Shown: positions 26,094 through 35,202 of the stretch, piece by piece | Position numbering within the stretch: position 1 is the first letter of the stretch | Layout of the letters: each line of letters starts with the position of its first letter | DNA from: JAQVIJ01 sp041287365 | Lineage (GTDB): Bacteria > Desulfobacterota > Dissulfuribacteria > Dissulfuribacterales > DYLC01 | NCBI GenBank assembly: GCA_041287365.1 | Contig: JBEULL010000019.1 | Span: 143,576-207,575, forward strand | DNA length: 64,000 nucleotides | Reading direction: 5' to 3' | Made by a program: the position numbers and the translations under genes | The notes under the pieces: generated by a model | What the model saw: only the letters and a program-made list of their open reading frames with translations | Told to the model about the DNA's origin: nothing | Database searches by the model: none

Positions 26094-27916
26094 AAAACGC
26101 CTGGCACACACCACCACTTTACTTGCCTTTTGTAGGCGAAATAGTCTGAGTCTTGGCTCAAGTGCCGCTCTTCTGTCCATGCGCGAAGGCCATAGATAAT
26201 CGTAAAGGATATGAGCAACGATAGGCCATATCTGGCAAAAAATATGCCCTCTAACCACCACACCAGCACCTTTGCCGTGTATGCAGGGTGGCGGCAGAAA
26301 CGATATGGCCCATGAGAGATGATTCCGCGATTGGTCAGGTTTGAACCCTTGAATCCCAATGCCACCGAACCCCAAACAAATATTCCCCAAAGCCCTGTGA
26401 TAAGACAGATCACCAGGGATTCCAGCCACTCGGGCCTGTTTTGTATGGCGATATTCCAAAGTGAAATGTCAAATGGTCTAAATGAAAAGGCATTGAATGG
26501 CGGATAACACCACAGGCATACCACCCAGCCCAGCAGCGTTGGTTCCACGGATTTTATGACGTTTTTGAGATAACGGCTTTCTATGGTATAGCCGAATGCA
26601 AAGATTGTAGTATCGAGAAGAATCAAGCAATCCACTATGAATGAATTAATGCTTCTTAAATTCCATACAGTTTGATTATGAATGAGATTGTTGATGTGCA
26701 AGATGTTGTTGATAGACCATGAGACGAGCATAGGTGCAAAGAAGAGTTTCACACATATTGTAAGAAAGCCGAGCTTGGCATGTGTGTTCCAGCTTTTTTT
26801 CAGTATGAATATGTCGGTGATGCTCTGTAACAGATTGACATATTTGTCATTTCTTGCTGAAAGATGGTGATCCGTATAGTACAAATAGGGAAACAACAGA
26901 GCAATTGCCAGCCAGTAATAGGCATCGATAAAATATGTGAAGAAATGGCTGTAATTTTTCCCTGTAAGGTGATCTATGAGGGGTTGTGAGAGGATTGTGG
27001 GCCATGGGGTTTCCATCAACGCCGTTAACTTTTGCATCAGCCATGATAGGAGAATCGGTGCATCTTTCAGCAGCCAATAGGCTGTACTTAGCCAAAATAT
27101 CCGTGCGGCGTATTTTGCGGAGGCATCTGTAAATCGGTTTTGATGCCTTGCATTGGTAACGACAAATGCCGTCAAGGCAAGAAAAAATATGACAAGAAGT
27201 ATGAAAGAGGGAGTGTTACCACGCTGGGCCATGCTATTACCCATCACCATGAGCCTTGCACCGCTTATCGACGTGTAGTGTTTGCCATTCATATCCGCTT
27301 CAGCTATGGCAAAAATGGAATAGGAATTATAAAGACCGGTTATAGTGGAGCGGATGCGCCAGAGCCTGGCCTCTTTTAATACCCTGTCTTCAAGGATTGT
27401 GATTCCATCCGGCAGAATGAGGCGCCACAGATGTGGTTGGTTTGACCGCAAAATAAGGGCGCCATCTTGGTTTATGTTCAAATTCTGAAGTGTACCTGAT
27501 GTGAACGATTCACCCGTGTCTTCGCCGTTTATGAATCTACCCACATGATTCAGGGATAGGCGTTGGCCGTCATTGAGATAGGTTACTTTGATGATGAGGG
27601 GGTATGTGCCAGTGCTTGGGGGAGGAGTCACATCGAAGGTTTTGGTATGGCTGACCTGGGCAGGGATGGTGACAACATCCGCTCGATACTCTTTGAATGC
27701 CAGGATTACGGTGATCCCTTGTATCTGCACGGGGATGGATGACCTGTTGAGTACGGTGACATGTACCTGATTTTGAGTGCTGGTTTGAGTGATGGTGAGA
27801 TCGATATTGGCAGCAAGGGCTGAATCTGTGGTGCAGAACAGGAAGAACAAAAGGATTGACTGCCCGGCCAACAGGCCGAACAGTTTTGAAAGGATACCAT
27901 AAAATTTAAGGGTCAT
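26090..27916 (-). CDS. Membrane protein: secreted beta-rich domain fused to ICMT/PEMT-like methyltransferase
   Basis: About 608 residues from ATG 27916, where a signal-anchor (FGLLAGQSILLFFLF, then SALA) begins; an in-frame extension to 28021 adds a polar leader. Residues about 25-235 form an extracytoplasmic beta-rich region with strand pattern DLTITQTSTQNQVHVTVLN. One TM (about 245-265) and several more membrane segments follow. The last about 100 residues carry HGPYRFCRHPAYTAKVLVWW and a final TEERHL, the pattern of isoprenylcysteine/phospholipid methyltransferases that use SAM in the membrane. The target is unknown. I do not recognise this fusion, and no partner gene explains it. Confidence 0.72.
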   Translation of the reverse strand: MTLKFYGILSKLFGLLAGQSILLFFLFCTTDSALAANIDLTITQTSTQNQVHVTVLNRSSIPVQIQGITVILAFKEYRADVVTIPAQVSHTKTFDVTPPPSTGTYPLIIKVTYLNDGQRLSLNHVGRFINGEDTGESFTSGTLQNLNINQDGALILRSNQPHLWRLILPDGITILEDRVLKEARLWRIRSTITGLYNSYSIFAIAEADMNGKHYTSISGARLMVMGNSMAQRGNTPSFILLVIFFLALTAFVVTNARHQNRFTDASAKYAARIFWLSTAYWLLKDAPILLSWLMQKLTALMETPWPTILSQPLIDHLTGKNYSHFFTYFIDAYYWLAIALLFPYLYYTDHHLSARNDKYVNLLQSITDIFILKKSWNTHAKLGFLTICVKLFFAPMLVSWSINNILHINNLIHNQTVWNLRSINSFIVDCLILLDTTIFAFGYTIESRYLKNVIKSVEPTLLGWVVCLWCYPPFNAFSFRPFDISLWNIAIQNRPEWLESLVICLITGLWGIFVWGSVALGFKGSNLTNRGIISHGPYRFCRHPAYTAKVLVWWLEGIFFARYGLSLLISFTIIYGLRAWTEERHLSQDSDYFAYKRQVKWWCVPGVF

Positions 27917-28110
27917 ATTGTTTGATGATTTCTTGAATGATTTTGATGGAGTAATTGTGAGTAAGCGTGATCCATTTTTTATAAACGGACATGTGTTATT
28001 GTTTTGGGAAATTTGTGCCACATAAAAATAATAGCATTATCCTGTTCTATAGCAACTAAAATGTATCGCGTGAGGGCATAGGAACTGTAACGGTGAAATA
28101 TGATGGGCAC

Positions 28111-28176
28111 AAAAGGCTGTAGGGGCGGATGACCCGCAAAAGGCTGTAGGGGCGGATGACCCGCCCCCTACTTTTT
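28111..28176 (+). repeat. Tandem 27-bp repeat with REP-like palindromes, second copy terminator-like
   Basis: A 27-bp unit (AAAAGGCTGTAGGGGCGGAT plus GACCCGC) occurs twice without a gap, at 28111-28137 and 28138-28164. In the second copy GTAGGGGCGG pairs with CCGCCCCCTAC around ATGAC, with one bulged base, and TTTTT follows. It could stop rightward transcripts. GTAGGGGCGG palindromes resemble small dispersed repeats seen in many bacteria. Confidence 0.7.
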
Positions 28177-28220
28177 ATCTGTGGCTGATTGTTGGCTTTA
28201 CACCTTTGAATGCTGTCACA

Positions 28221-28580
28221 TCAACGATCTGCAAAAGCACACCCAGCATTCATTCTCGTATTGCAATTTCCATTGGTATCATAAGTTTTTTGTTGGCAAT
28301 AAGTGATAGGAGATGAACAAAATGGTGTACTACATGAAGAATCTGAATAAATTATATAAGAATCATTGGGTAATACAGTTATGCTCGATGCAGCATTGGT
28401 AGCCCATGCATTACAAACCCCTCCATTTCTTTTGTAGTATTTGACGCTACTCGATTGATTGCGGACATGCATTCCGTTTGCATAACAGCTATCTGGTGAT
28501 ATTGTTATGCTGAAGTTTTGTGTTGTTGTTTGGCTGCAGGCATCTGTAACGCTTTCTTTGAAGCTATAAGTTTGGGGGGG
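28221..28580 (-). CDS. Out-of-frame 3' segment of the prepilin-like Ig-repeat protein
   Basis: This segment continues the protein encoded at 28505-30529 after a one-base frame change at a C7 run. Read in the shifted frame it gives PPQTYSFKESVTDACSQ, NFSITISPDSCYANG and then a Cys-rich end (about 118 residues, last residues CAFADR). The SFKESVTDACS...NFSITI stretch matches the end of the Ig-like repeats upstream, which is why I regard it as the real C terminus. There is no start codon of its own near the junction; the first ATG in frame (28472) would remove the repeat. Confidence 0.7.
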   Translation of the reverse strand, partial: PPQTYSFKESVTDACSQTTTQNFSITISPDSCYANGMHVRNQSSSVKYYKRNGGVCNAWATNAASSITVLPNDSYIIYSDSSCSTPFCSSPITYCQQKTYDTNGNCNTRMNAGCAFADR

Positions 28581-30529
28581 CCAAGGACTTGAGTGCTGGT
28601 CAACTCACATGTATTGTCGGTATTGCCGGTGCAGAAGTTGATGCCTGGGGGAAGAGAACCAGATGTAAGCTGCCAGGAATATGGTGATACTCCACCGTTT
28701 ATGGTAGTGAAGCCATTGTATGGCTGGCAGTTGGTTGCAATGGGTAGATTGGATTGCCAACCGCAAAACGGAGGACAGGTGATGTTTATTGTATATGTCC
28801 CGCTCACGGTCTGATTGCTTGGGTTTGGGCACGAGTCATGCCAGGCTGCATTAAATGTGCATGTGCCTGATGCATTGGGAGTGCCTGATATGGTTGCACC
28901 GTTTGCATTGCAACTGAGAGTCAAGCCTTTGCATGTGGATGGAGTGCATTGAGTATTGATATATGGAGAGATGCCTCCTAATACCGTTATGGTTTGGTTG
29001 AAACTCTGGCCGTAGGTGACACTCCATGTGGTGCTTGTTGGATTGAGGTTCAGTGCGGGACAGACTCCACCGGAACTGGAGGATGTCGAGGTGGATGATG
29101 TGCTCGATGTGCTGGAACTATTGTTCCAACCCTGAGGATATACGGTTACAGATAGGGTTTTGGAGTAAAAATCTCCACTGCTGTCTGTCACTGTAAAAGT
29201 TACGGAATAGGTACCTTCAGATGTAGGTGTGCCGGAAATGGTGGCATTCGATGGATTAAAGGATAAGCCCGTGGGCAGAGAGCCGGACATGGCCCATGTA
29301 TAGCCGCCGCTTCCACCAGTGACGCTCAAAGTGGTGAATGGATATGCCTGATTTGCTGTGCCGAGGGGTAAAAATTCAGTGGTGATGCGCGGCTTGTTGG
29401 GTAGAATGGTCAATGCCAATGTCTTGGCCTGGGACGTGCGGGCAGGTGAGCCGCTGTCCGTAACGGTGCACCTGATGTTGTAATTGCCGTCTGAATGTGG
29501 TGTTCCAGCTATGGTGTTGCCCAAGATGCTGATGCCGCCCGGCAGGGCAGGGGATGACGAACAACTCCAGGTGTAAGGCGCTTTTCCGCCGGTTGCCGTA
29601 AGACTGACGTTATAGGCCTGCTCCTCTGTGGCTTGCGGCAGAAATTCCGTTGTGATCACCGGCTGATTGGGATTGATAGTGATGGCCATGCCCTTGGTGG
29701 CGGTGCGAGAGGGTGTGTCGCTGTCAGTGACCTGTAGAGTGAAACTGAAACTGCCGGCCTGGCTCGGTGTCCCGGATATGCAACCGCAAGGACTGGCGGC
29801 GGTGCAGGTTATAGTGCCGCATGTACCGGAGGTCAGATTGGAAAGTGTGAGGCCTGAAGGAAGGCTGCCAGAGGTAACAGTCCATGTGTAGGGTAGTGTC
29901 CCGTCTGTGGCCTGAAGGACTGTGGTAGAATAGGCCTGTTCTTCCATGCCGGAGGGTAGGGAATCGGTGGTGATGCGAAAGGTGTTGCAGATCTGTTCTC
30001 GCAGGGTGTCTATGTCCGAGTACATGACTATGTCATCATAGTCATCGCCGGCAGGGCATGTGCCCGGATTGATCTGTTGCCCCTGAGGCAGAATATTAAA
30101 AGGGGTTGTTTTACCGGTCTGATTGCAGCGGTTCTCGCCCATTGCAATCAAAATGAAGGCGACATTGTTTTTGGTTATGAGAGTGCCGCTGGAGGAGTCG
30201 TTGACCGTGAGATATGTGCCTGTTCCGGTGCAGAGATTGTTGCCTGTCCATAAGTAATAGTCTATGGAATTGCCAAAGGCATCGGTGGTCTTGACTCCAA
30301 GGGCGGCCAGAGTGGCTGGCAGCTGTTTGTTTTGAGCGGCATAGCCTCGAATGGCCTCATAAATGGTTTTTACGGTCTCACGATTTTCTATTAGCTTGGC
30401 TCGTTTTGTAAGTGGGCCGATGAGGCTGGCTCCAAGGCCCAAAAGCAGACCAAGAATCACCAAAACGATGGCCATTTCTATCAGCGTGAAACCATTGGAC
30501 CTTTTGTGAACTTGTCGAGTGCGGTTCAT
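28505..30529 (-). CDS. Prepilin-like (type IV pilin/pseudopilin leader) protein with putative Ig repeats, frame broken near the end
   Basis: Starts at ATG 30529 with AGGGGAAAG upstream. The class III leader is KRSNGFTLIEMAIVLVILGLLLG: cleavage after Gly and the +5 Glu are present. A pilin-like region to about 175 is followed by Ig-like (He_PIG type) repeats, recognisable by GSLPSGLTL, ISGTP and FTVTDS motifs: three in a row (about 180-460), a Ser/Thr linker (about 470-485), then two more. It is probably displayed on the outside as a minor pilin or adhesin. As sequenced, the frame after VLGPP (C7 tract at 28574-28580) gives a short unrelated tail; a -1 shift restores homology to the Ig repeats through 28221. 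Confidence 0.82.
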   Translation of the reverse strand: MNRTRQVHKRSNGFTLIEMAIVLVILGLLLGLGASLIGPLTKRAKLIENRETVKTIYEAIRGYAAQNKQLPATLAALGVKTTDAFGNSIDYYLWTGNNLCTGTGTYLTVNDSSSGTLITKNNVAFILIAMGENRCNQTGKTTPFNILPQGQQINPGTCPAGDDYDDIVMYSDIDTLREQICNTFRITTDSLPSGMEEQAYSTTVLQATDGTLPYTWTVTSGSLPSGLTLSNLTSGTCGTITCTAASPCGCISGTPSQAGSFSFTLQVTDSDTPSRTATKGMAITINPNQPVITTEFLPQATEEQAYNVSLTATGGKAPYTWSCSSSPALPGGISILGNTIAGTPHSDGNYNIRCTVTDSGSPARTSQAKTLALTILPNKPRITTEFLPLGTANQAYPFTTLSVTGGSGGYTWAMSGSLPTGLSFNPSNATISGTPTSEGTYSVTFTVTDSSGDFYSKTLSVTVYPQGWNNSSSTSSTSSTSTSSSSGGVCPALNLNPTSTTWSVTYGQSFNQTITVLGGISPYINTQCTPSTCKGLTLSCNANGATISGTPNASGTCTFNAAWHDSCPNPSNQTVSGTYTINITCPPFCGWQSNLPIATNCQPYNGFTTINGGVSPYSWQLTSGSLPPGINFCTGNTDNTCELTSTQVLGPPKLIASKKALQMPAAKQQHKTSA
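28574..28580 (-). other. C7 homopolymer at the frame break (slippery site)
   Basis: On the coding strand the junction reads GGC CCC CCC AAA. A -1 slip on C-CCC-CCC, or one extra C, gives CCC CCC CAA ACT TAT and rejoins the conserved frame. Phase variation, transcriptional slippage, programmed frameshift or a sequencing error would all look like this. Confidence 0.75.
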
Positions 30530-30705
30530 GAGCTTTCCCCTGCGTTTTTGTTTCTGTGAAAAACAGATACTTGATCTTGTCAAGGTCTGCCCTGCTGTGA
30601 TATTCGTCAGGCGGTTAGTTTTAATTGTTATGGTAAATTATGGCATAACCTTGTTTGTCGTATTATTATATGGTCAAATCTTTCAAATTAAAAGGAGTAT
30701 TTCTA

Positions 30706-31593
30706 ATGACACAGCAGCAACAACCAATGAATAACCCTGTTATTTCTGCGCAAGACCAGAAGATAAAAGACGCCTTGAGTCAGATAGATCACAAGATCAT
30801 GGTCATGAGCGGCAAGGGCGGTGTGGGCAAGAGCACCGTGGCTGTGAACCTTGCCGTGGGTCTTTCCCTTGAGAATTTCTATGTGGGTCTTCTGGATGTG
30901 GACCTGCACGGCCCCAATGTGCCCAAGATGCTGGGCCTGGAGGGCGGAGAACTCCAGAGGCGCTCCGATGGCACGGTAGGTCCGGTGCATTACTCGCCTA
31001 ACCTTCAGTTCATGTCGGTGGAGCCTCTTTTGCCTAAAAAGGACTCGGCTGTCATGTGGCGCGGGCCCATGAAGATGTCGGCCATTCGGCAGTTCATCTA
31101 TGAGATAGAATGGGGTAAACTGGACTATCTGGTCATAGATTCGCCGCCAGGCACAGGGGATGAGCCCATGACCATAGCCCAGATGATTCCAGACGCCTAT
31201 GCGGTGGTGGTCACCACACCCCAGGAGGTCTCGCTTCTGGATGTAAGAAAGTCCATCAGCTTCTGCAAGCACGTAAACATGCCCATTTTGGGCATAGTCG
31301 AGAACATGAGCGGCATGATCTGCCCTCACTGCGGCAAGGCCATCGACGTCTTCAAGAAGGGCGGAGGAGAAAAGCTGGCCGAGGAACTGGGTATTCCTTT
31401 TTTGGGCCGAGTGCCGGTGGATCCCCGTATCGTGGTGACAGGGGATGCGGGAAGACCTGTGGTGGCGGCCTATCCCAACAGCCACACTGCGGAGGCATTT
31501 GAAAAGATAGTCAAAAACGCCATCAACGTCACTCAAATGATGGTTCTCAAGAAGCAGGAAGCGGCAAAGGATTCCGGAGATTCCGGAAAATAA
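30706..31593 (+). CDS. mrp: Mrp/NBP35-family Fe-S cluster carrier ATPase
   Basis: About 295 residues from ATG 30706, with AAAGGAG eight bases upstream. Deviant Walker A MSGKGGVGKSTVAVNLA (about 34), switch region LLDVDLHGPNVPKMLG, IDSPPGTGDEP, and the C-terminal CPHC pair (about 206) that holds a bridging [4Fe-4S] cluster. Such scaffold or carrier ATPases deliver clusters to apoproteins in the cytoplasm. Ends in a polar tail. No other Fe-S assembly genes are nearby. Confidence 0.94.
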   Translation: MTQQQQPMNNPVISAQDQKIKDALSQIDHKIMVMSGKGGVGKSTVAVNLAVGLSLENFYVGLLDVDLHGPNVPKMLGLEGGELQRRSDGTVGPVHYSPNLQFMSVEPLLPKKDSAVMWRGPMKMSAIRQFIYEIEWGKLDYLVIDSPPGTGDEPMTIAQMIPDAYAVVVTTPQEVSLLDVRKSISFCKHVNMPILGIVENMSGMICPHCGKAIDVFKKGGGEKLAEELGIPFLGRVPVDPRIVVTGDAGRPVVAAYPNSHTAEAFEKIVKNAINVTQMMVLKKQEAAKDSGDSGK

Positions 31594-31684
31594 TCCTTTA
31601 TAACAGCCCGGCGCCGGCTATTTATGAGTTGTCACTGCCAATGGGGCGTGAACAAACAAGACAGCGTCGGGCCTTTTTTGTGTG

Positions 31685-33088
31685 ATGCCAAAGATTTCTC
31701 GCATACTTCTGATATTTTATAAGATTTGTTATGTAATCGGCCCTGTTTTGCTGCTTTTTTTGCGATTCTATGCCTTTTTTGTCTCAAAACATCGCAAGCG
31801 CATAGAGGCACAGTTTTCTCCGCCGCCTCCTCCATGGAGTGATGTCCAAACAGATGTCCCTGTGTTCTGGGTCCATGCCCTTTCTGTGGGAGAGGTGAGG
31901 GCGGCCATGCCCTTGGTAGAGGGGTTGTTGGGCAAGTGGCCTGATGCCAGGGTATTGCTCTCTGCATCCACACACACAGGCATGGACACATGGAAGACCT
32001 GGCTCAATAAGCGTGTTAATCAAGATGTTTCAGAATGTGCGATCTTTTTGATTCCTGCCCCATTTGATTTTCCATGTATCATTCGCAGATTTAGAAGGAT
32101 GTATGCCCCGCACCTTATGATCTTTGTGGAGACGGACATATGGCCCAACTGGATATGGGATTTTCGTGATAATGGAATACCATCGATTCTCGTAAATGGC
32201 GCCATTTCCTCACGTTCTGCCGAAAGATTGAGCTACCTCAAGCCAGTAGCCAACTTGCTCTACGGAGAGTTGGAGGTCATCAGTATGCAGTCAGAGGATG
32301 ATCGCCTGCGGCTTTTGAGCTTAGGACTTTCAGAGAATAGAGTCCTGTGCCTGGGAAATCTCAAGCAGGCTATTCAGATCAATACATTGAGCGATTCCCA
32401 GCAGGCTGAATTGCGGAGAAGCTTAGGTATTGAAAACGAGCGGATATGGATTGCAGGGAGTACTCATGCCCCAGAAGAGGATATCTGCCTCAGGGTTCAT
32501 GCTGAGCTGATTAGTGCTGTCAAGGCTCTAAAGGGAACCACGCCGACTCCACCACTTAACACAACTATTTCGCAGCCTATTATGCAGTTGCCTGATTTAA
32601 AGCTGATTCTGGCACCAAGGGATGTAAAGAGGGCCCCTGAAATCGCCGAACTTGCGAGGCAAGCGGGCTTGATTCCGTGTCTGCGCAGCAGCTATCGCTT
32701 CGGGACACCCTATGATGTCCTGATTCTGAATACCCTCGGAGAGCTTGCCAGCATCTATGCCTTGGCGGATGTGGCCTTTGTAGGCGGAAGTATTGCCCCT
32801 GTGGGCGGCCACAACCTCTTGGAGCCGGCTGTGCACGGTGTCCCAGTGCTCTTTGGAAGGCATGTGGAGAGCTGTGCTGATGTGGCGAGGAGGCTTTTGG
32901 AGTCGGGAGGCGGCTTTGAATGTGATGAGAATTCCATGGAGGGTCTGTTATTCCAACTCCTGATCGATGAAGATCTGAGAAAAAAGGCCGCTGCAGAGGC
33001 AAAAAGGACGGCTGTTGCTGATGGAGATATCGTGAATAGACACATAAAACTCATCGAGGCGGTCCTATACCATGCCAGTTTTCATTAA
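31685..33088 (+). CDS. waaA: 3-deoxy-D-manno-octulosonic acid (Kdo) transferase
   Basis: About 467 residues from ATG 31685 (GTG 31682 is adjacent). An N-terminal membrane anchor (about 5-30) leads into the GT-B fold. The first domain has VFWVHALSVGEVRAAMPLVEG with the catalytic Glu. The second domain has FVGGSIAPVGGHNLLEPAVHGVPVLFG. A Pro-rich stretch (about 46-50) links the anchor and domain. The enzyme adds Kdo from CMP-Kdo to lipid IVA at the inner leaflet. Its end overlaps lpxK by 17 bases, which strengthens the lipid A assignment. Confidence 0.95.
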   Translation: MPKISRILLIFYKICYVIGPVLLLFLRFYAFFVSKHRKRIEAQFSPPPPPWSDVQTDVPVFWVHALSVGEVRAAMPLVEGLLGKWPDARVLLSASTHTGMDTWKTWLNKRVNQDVSECAIFLIPAPFDFPCIIRRFRRMYAPHLMIFVETDIWPNWIWDFRDNGIPSILVNGAISSRSAERLSYLKPVANLLYGELEVISMQSEDDRLRLLSLGLSENRVLCLGNLKQAIQINTLSDSQQAELRRSLGIENERIWIAGSTHAPEEDICLRVHAELISAVKALKGTTPTPPLNTTISQPIMQLPDLKLILAPRDVKRAPEIAELARQAGLIPCLRSSYRFGTPYDVLILNTLGELASIYALADVAFVGGSIAPVGGHNLLEPAVHGVPVLFGRHVESCADVARRLLESGGGFECDENSMEGLLFQLLIDEDLRKKAAAEAKRTAVADGDIVNRHIKLIEAVLYHASFH

Positions 33089-34169
33089 TCCACGTCTCCT
33101 TTCACTACTTTTTGTCTGTGGCAGACCATTTTCGCCCATCTATGCTTCTATTATGAAGATAAGGGCGTTTTTGTATGAGCGAGGCGTGATCCCTTTCAAA
33201 AAACTTCCATGTCCTGTGATCAGCATCGGCAATATCACTTTGGGAGGCACTGGAAAGACTCCACATGTATTGGCTGTGGCCCAGTATCTGGCCAACAAGG
33301 GATTGAAGGTGGCCATCGTGACCAGGGGGTATGGGGCAAAGGTCAAGGATAGGCCATTTATAGTCTTTGATGGAGAAAAGGTTCATGGTTCTTCCATGCT
33401 TTGCGGTGACGAGGCATTCATGCTCGGAGAGTCTCTTCTGGAAAAAGGGGTGAAACCAGCATGGGTGATCGTAGATTCAGACCGTTATAGAGGTGGCAGA
33501 TTAGCCTGCGATCTCGGTGCCCAAGTAGTCTTGCTGGACGATGGGTTTCAACACCTGCGTCTGCATCGGGATTTGAATATCGTGTTGCTTCCATATGAAA
33601 GGCCGTTGGGAAACGGAGTGGTCTTTCCGGGCGGGGACCTGAGAGAACCCATATCTGCCCTGAAACGAGGGAATATCTTCGTGTTTACCGGTGCAAAAGC
33701 CATATCAAAGGCAGAAATGAGGTTTACGACTCAAAAAGCCTGTAATGGGTTGGAGATACCGCCTGATGTTTCCGTATTTTTTAGCCACACTCTGGTGGTG
33801 GGATTGAGGGACATGAACGGAACGAGCATTCCATTGGACAGCCTGCGTCACCAATCGATTCTTGCCTTCTGCGGCCTTGCCAATCCAAATGCCTTTTATG
33901 ATAGTCTAAAAATATTGGGCACTGATATTAAAAAAACTGTTTCATTTTTGGATCATTTTGCATATAAAGAAGAAGATGTGCGGGACTTATTGAAATTAGC
34001 CGAGGATTTTAAGTGTTCGCACCTGGTCACTACACATAAGGATATGGTTAAACTGAAGGCCCTGTCGTGTTTGGATAATTATTCGTCAAAGATTGTATGG
34101 TTAGAGATTGATATTGAAATAGATACTGAATTTTGGGGAATTATAGAGCATTATTTAAATATTTTGTGA
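33072..34169 (+). CDS. lpxK: Tetraacyldisaccharide 4'-kinase
   Basis: The protein is 365 residues. An N-terminal hydrophobic region (about 5-30) is followed by the P-loop ISIGNITLGGTGKTPHV (about 47-63), RGYGAK, the GDEAFML segment and DDGFQHLRLHRDLNIV, all typical of LpxK. It phosphorylates the lipid A disaccharide at the 4' position. The start at ATG 33072 lies inside the end of waaA, implying coupling. C-terminal third is more AT-rich than the rest. Confidence 0.96.
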   Translation: MPVFINPRLLSLLFVCGRPFSPIYASIMKIRAFLYERGVIPFKKLPCPVISIGNITLGGTGKTPHVLAVAQYLANKGLKVAIVTRGYGAKVKDRPFIVFDGEKVHGSSMLCGDEAFMLGESLLEKGVKPAWVIVDSDRYRGGRLACDLGAQVVLLDDGFQHLRLHRDLNIVLLPYERPLGNGVVFPGGDLREPISALKRGNIFVFTGAKAISKAEMRFTTQKACNGLEIPPDVSVFFSHTLVVGLRDMNGTSIPLDSLRHQSILAFCGLANPNAFYDSLKILGTDIKKTVSFLDHFAYKEEDVRDLLKLAEDFKCSHLVTTHKDMVKLKALSCLDNYSSKIVWLEIDIEIDTEFWGIIEHYLNIL

Positions 34170-34176
34170 GGTTTTA

Positions 34177-35187
34177 ATGGATATTGAGTTATTAAAACGG
34201 CTTACTGAGCTTCCAGGGGTTTCGGGTAGTGAGGAGAGGGTTGCGCAATTTATTGTGGATTATCTGGAGTCCCTTGGTTTTAGGTCTGAACGGGACTCCC
34301 TGGGCAGCCTGATTCTTCACATACCGGGTGATGGTCCTCGACTCCTCTTGGATGCCCATATGGATGAGGTGGGCATGATGGTTCAGTATTTTGAGCCCAA
34401 TGGCTTTATGAGGTTTATTCCGGTGGGTGGTTTGACTGCGTCCATGCTCTATGGCCAGCCGGTTGTCATATGGGGTAAGGAGCCTGTGGCAGGTATCATA
34501 GGCGCCATGCCGCCGCATTTAAATGGCAAAGAAGAGGCCGTGACCATGGAGGAGCTCTTTATTGACACAGGCATTCCTGACCTGATGGAACGCGGGGTGG
34601 TCAGCCTTGGTGATTCTGTTACCTTTGCCCATTATTGGCATGAGAATAGCTTCACGGTTCAGACCAAGGCGCTGGATGATCGTTTGGGAGTGTTTGTCAT
34701 TCTGGAGGTCTTGAAGGCATTAAAAGGTATGACTATCCCTTTTGATTTATGGGTTGTGGTGTCTGCCCAGGAGGAGACGGGGCTCAAGGGTGCCGCGGTG
34801 CTCTCGAGGCGCATAAAGCCGGATATTTCATTGGTGTTGGAGGGGACGGTTGCCAATGATCTACCAGGGGTGCCAGGCCATAAACGATTAGCCTGTATGG
34901 GGGCAGGGGTGGAGATCAGGCTTTCTGACTCCAGATTCATTGCAGACAGGAAGTTTTCTCTGAAGCTTGTTCAATTGGCTAAGGATAACGGTATCCCTCA
35001 TCAGGTAATCGTGAAGAAGGTGGGTGGCACCAACGCCGCTTCATATCAGGTGGATGGCATCGGCAGTCAGGCGGCGGCTCTTGCTGTCCCTGTGCGTTAT
35101 ATTCATTCACCGGTGGGAATAGCCATGAAAAGGGATATTGATGCTGCCATAGAGCTTGTGTCAGTGTTTGTGAGATTAGCTTTTTGA
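34177..35187 (+). CDS. M42-family aminopeptidase (glutamyl aminopeptidase/endoglucanase family)
   Basis: The protein is 336 residues. Di-zinc ligands lie in DAHMDEVGMMV (about 58), KALDDRLGV, SAQEETGLKGA (catalytic and metal Glu pair, about 205) and VRYIHSPVG near the end. The PDZ-like cap insertion of M42 enzymes covers about 75-165. These cytoplasmic tetrahedral (TET) peptidases trim peptides. It begins seven bases after lpxK and ends directly before the RidA gene, so it is probably in the same transcript though metabolically unrelated. Confidence 0.92.
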   Translation: MDIELLKRLTELPGVSGSEERVAQFIVDYLESLGFRSERDSLGSLILHIPGDGPRLLLDAHMDEVGMMVQYFEPNGFMRFIPVGGLTASMLYGQPVVIWGKEPVAGIIGAMPPHLNGKEEAVTMEELFIDTGIPDLMERGVVSLGDSVTFAHYWHENSFTVQTKALDDRLGVFVILEVLKALKGMTIPFDLWVVVSAQEETGLKGAAVLSRRIKPDISLVLEGTVANDLPGVPGHKRLACMGAGVEIRLSDSRFIADRKFSLKLVQLAKDNGIPHQVIVKKVGGTNAASYQVDGIGSQAAALAVPVRYIHSPVGIAMKRDIDAAIELVSVFVRLAF

Positions 35188-35202
35188 ATGGAGGGCTTCA
35201 TC

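Noticed and set aside
31605..31619. GC-rich palindrome after mrp as a terminator
   Set aside because: Arms mismatch, the loop is too short and no T-run follows.
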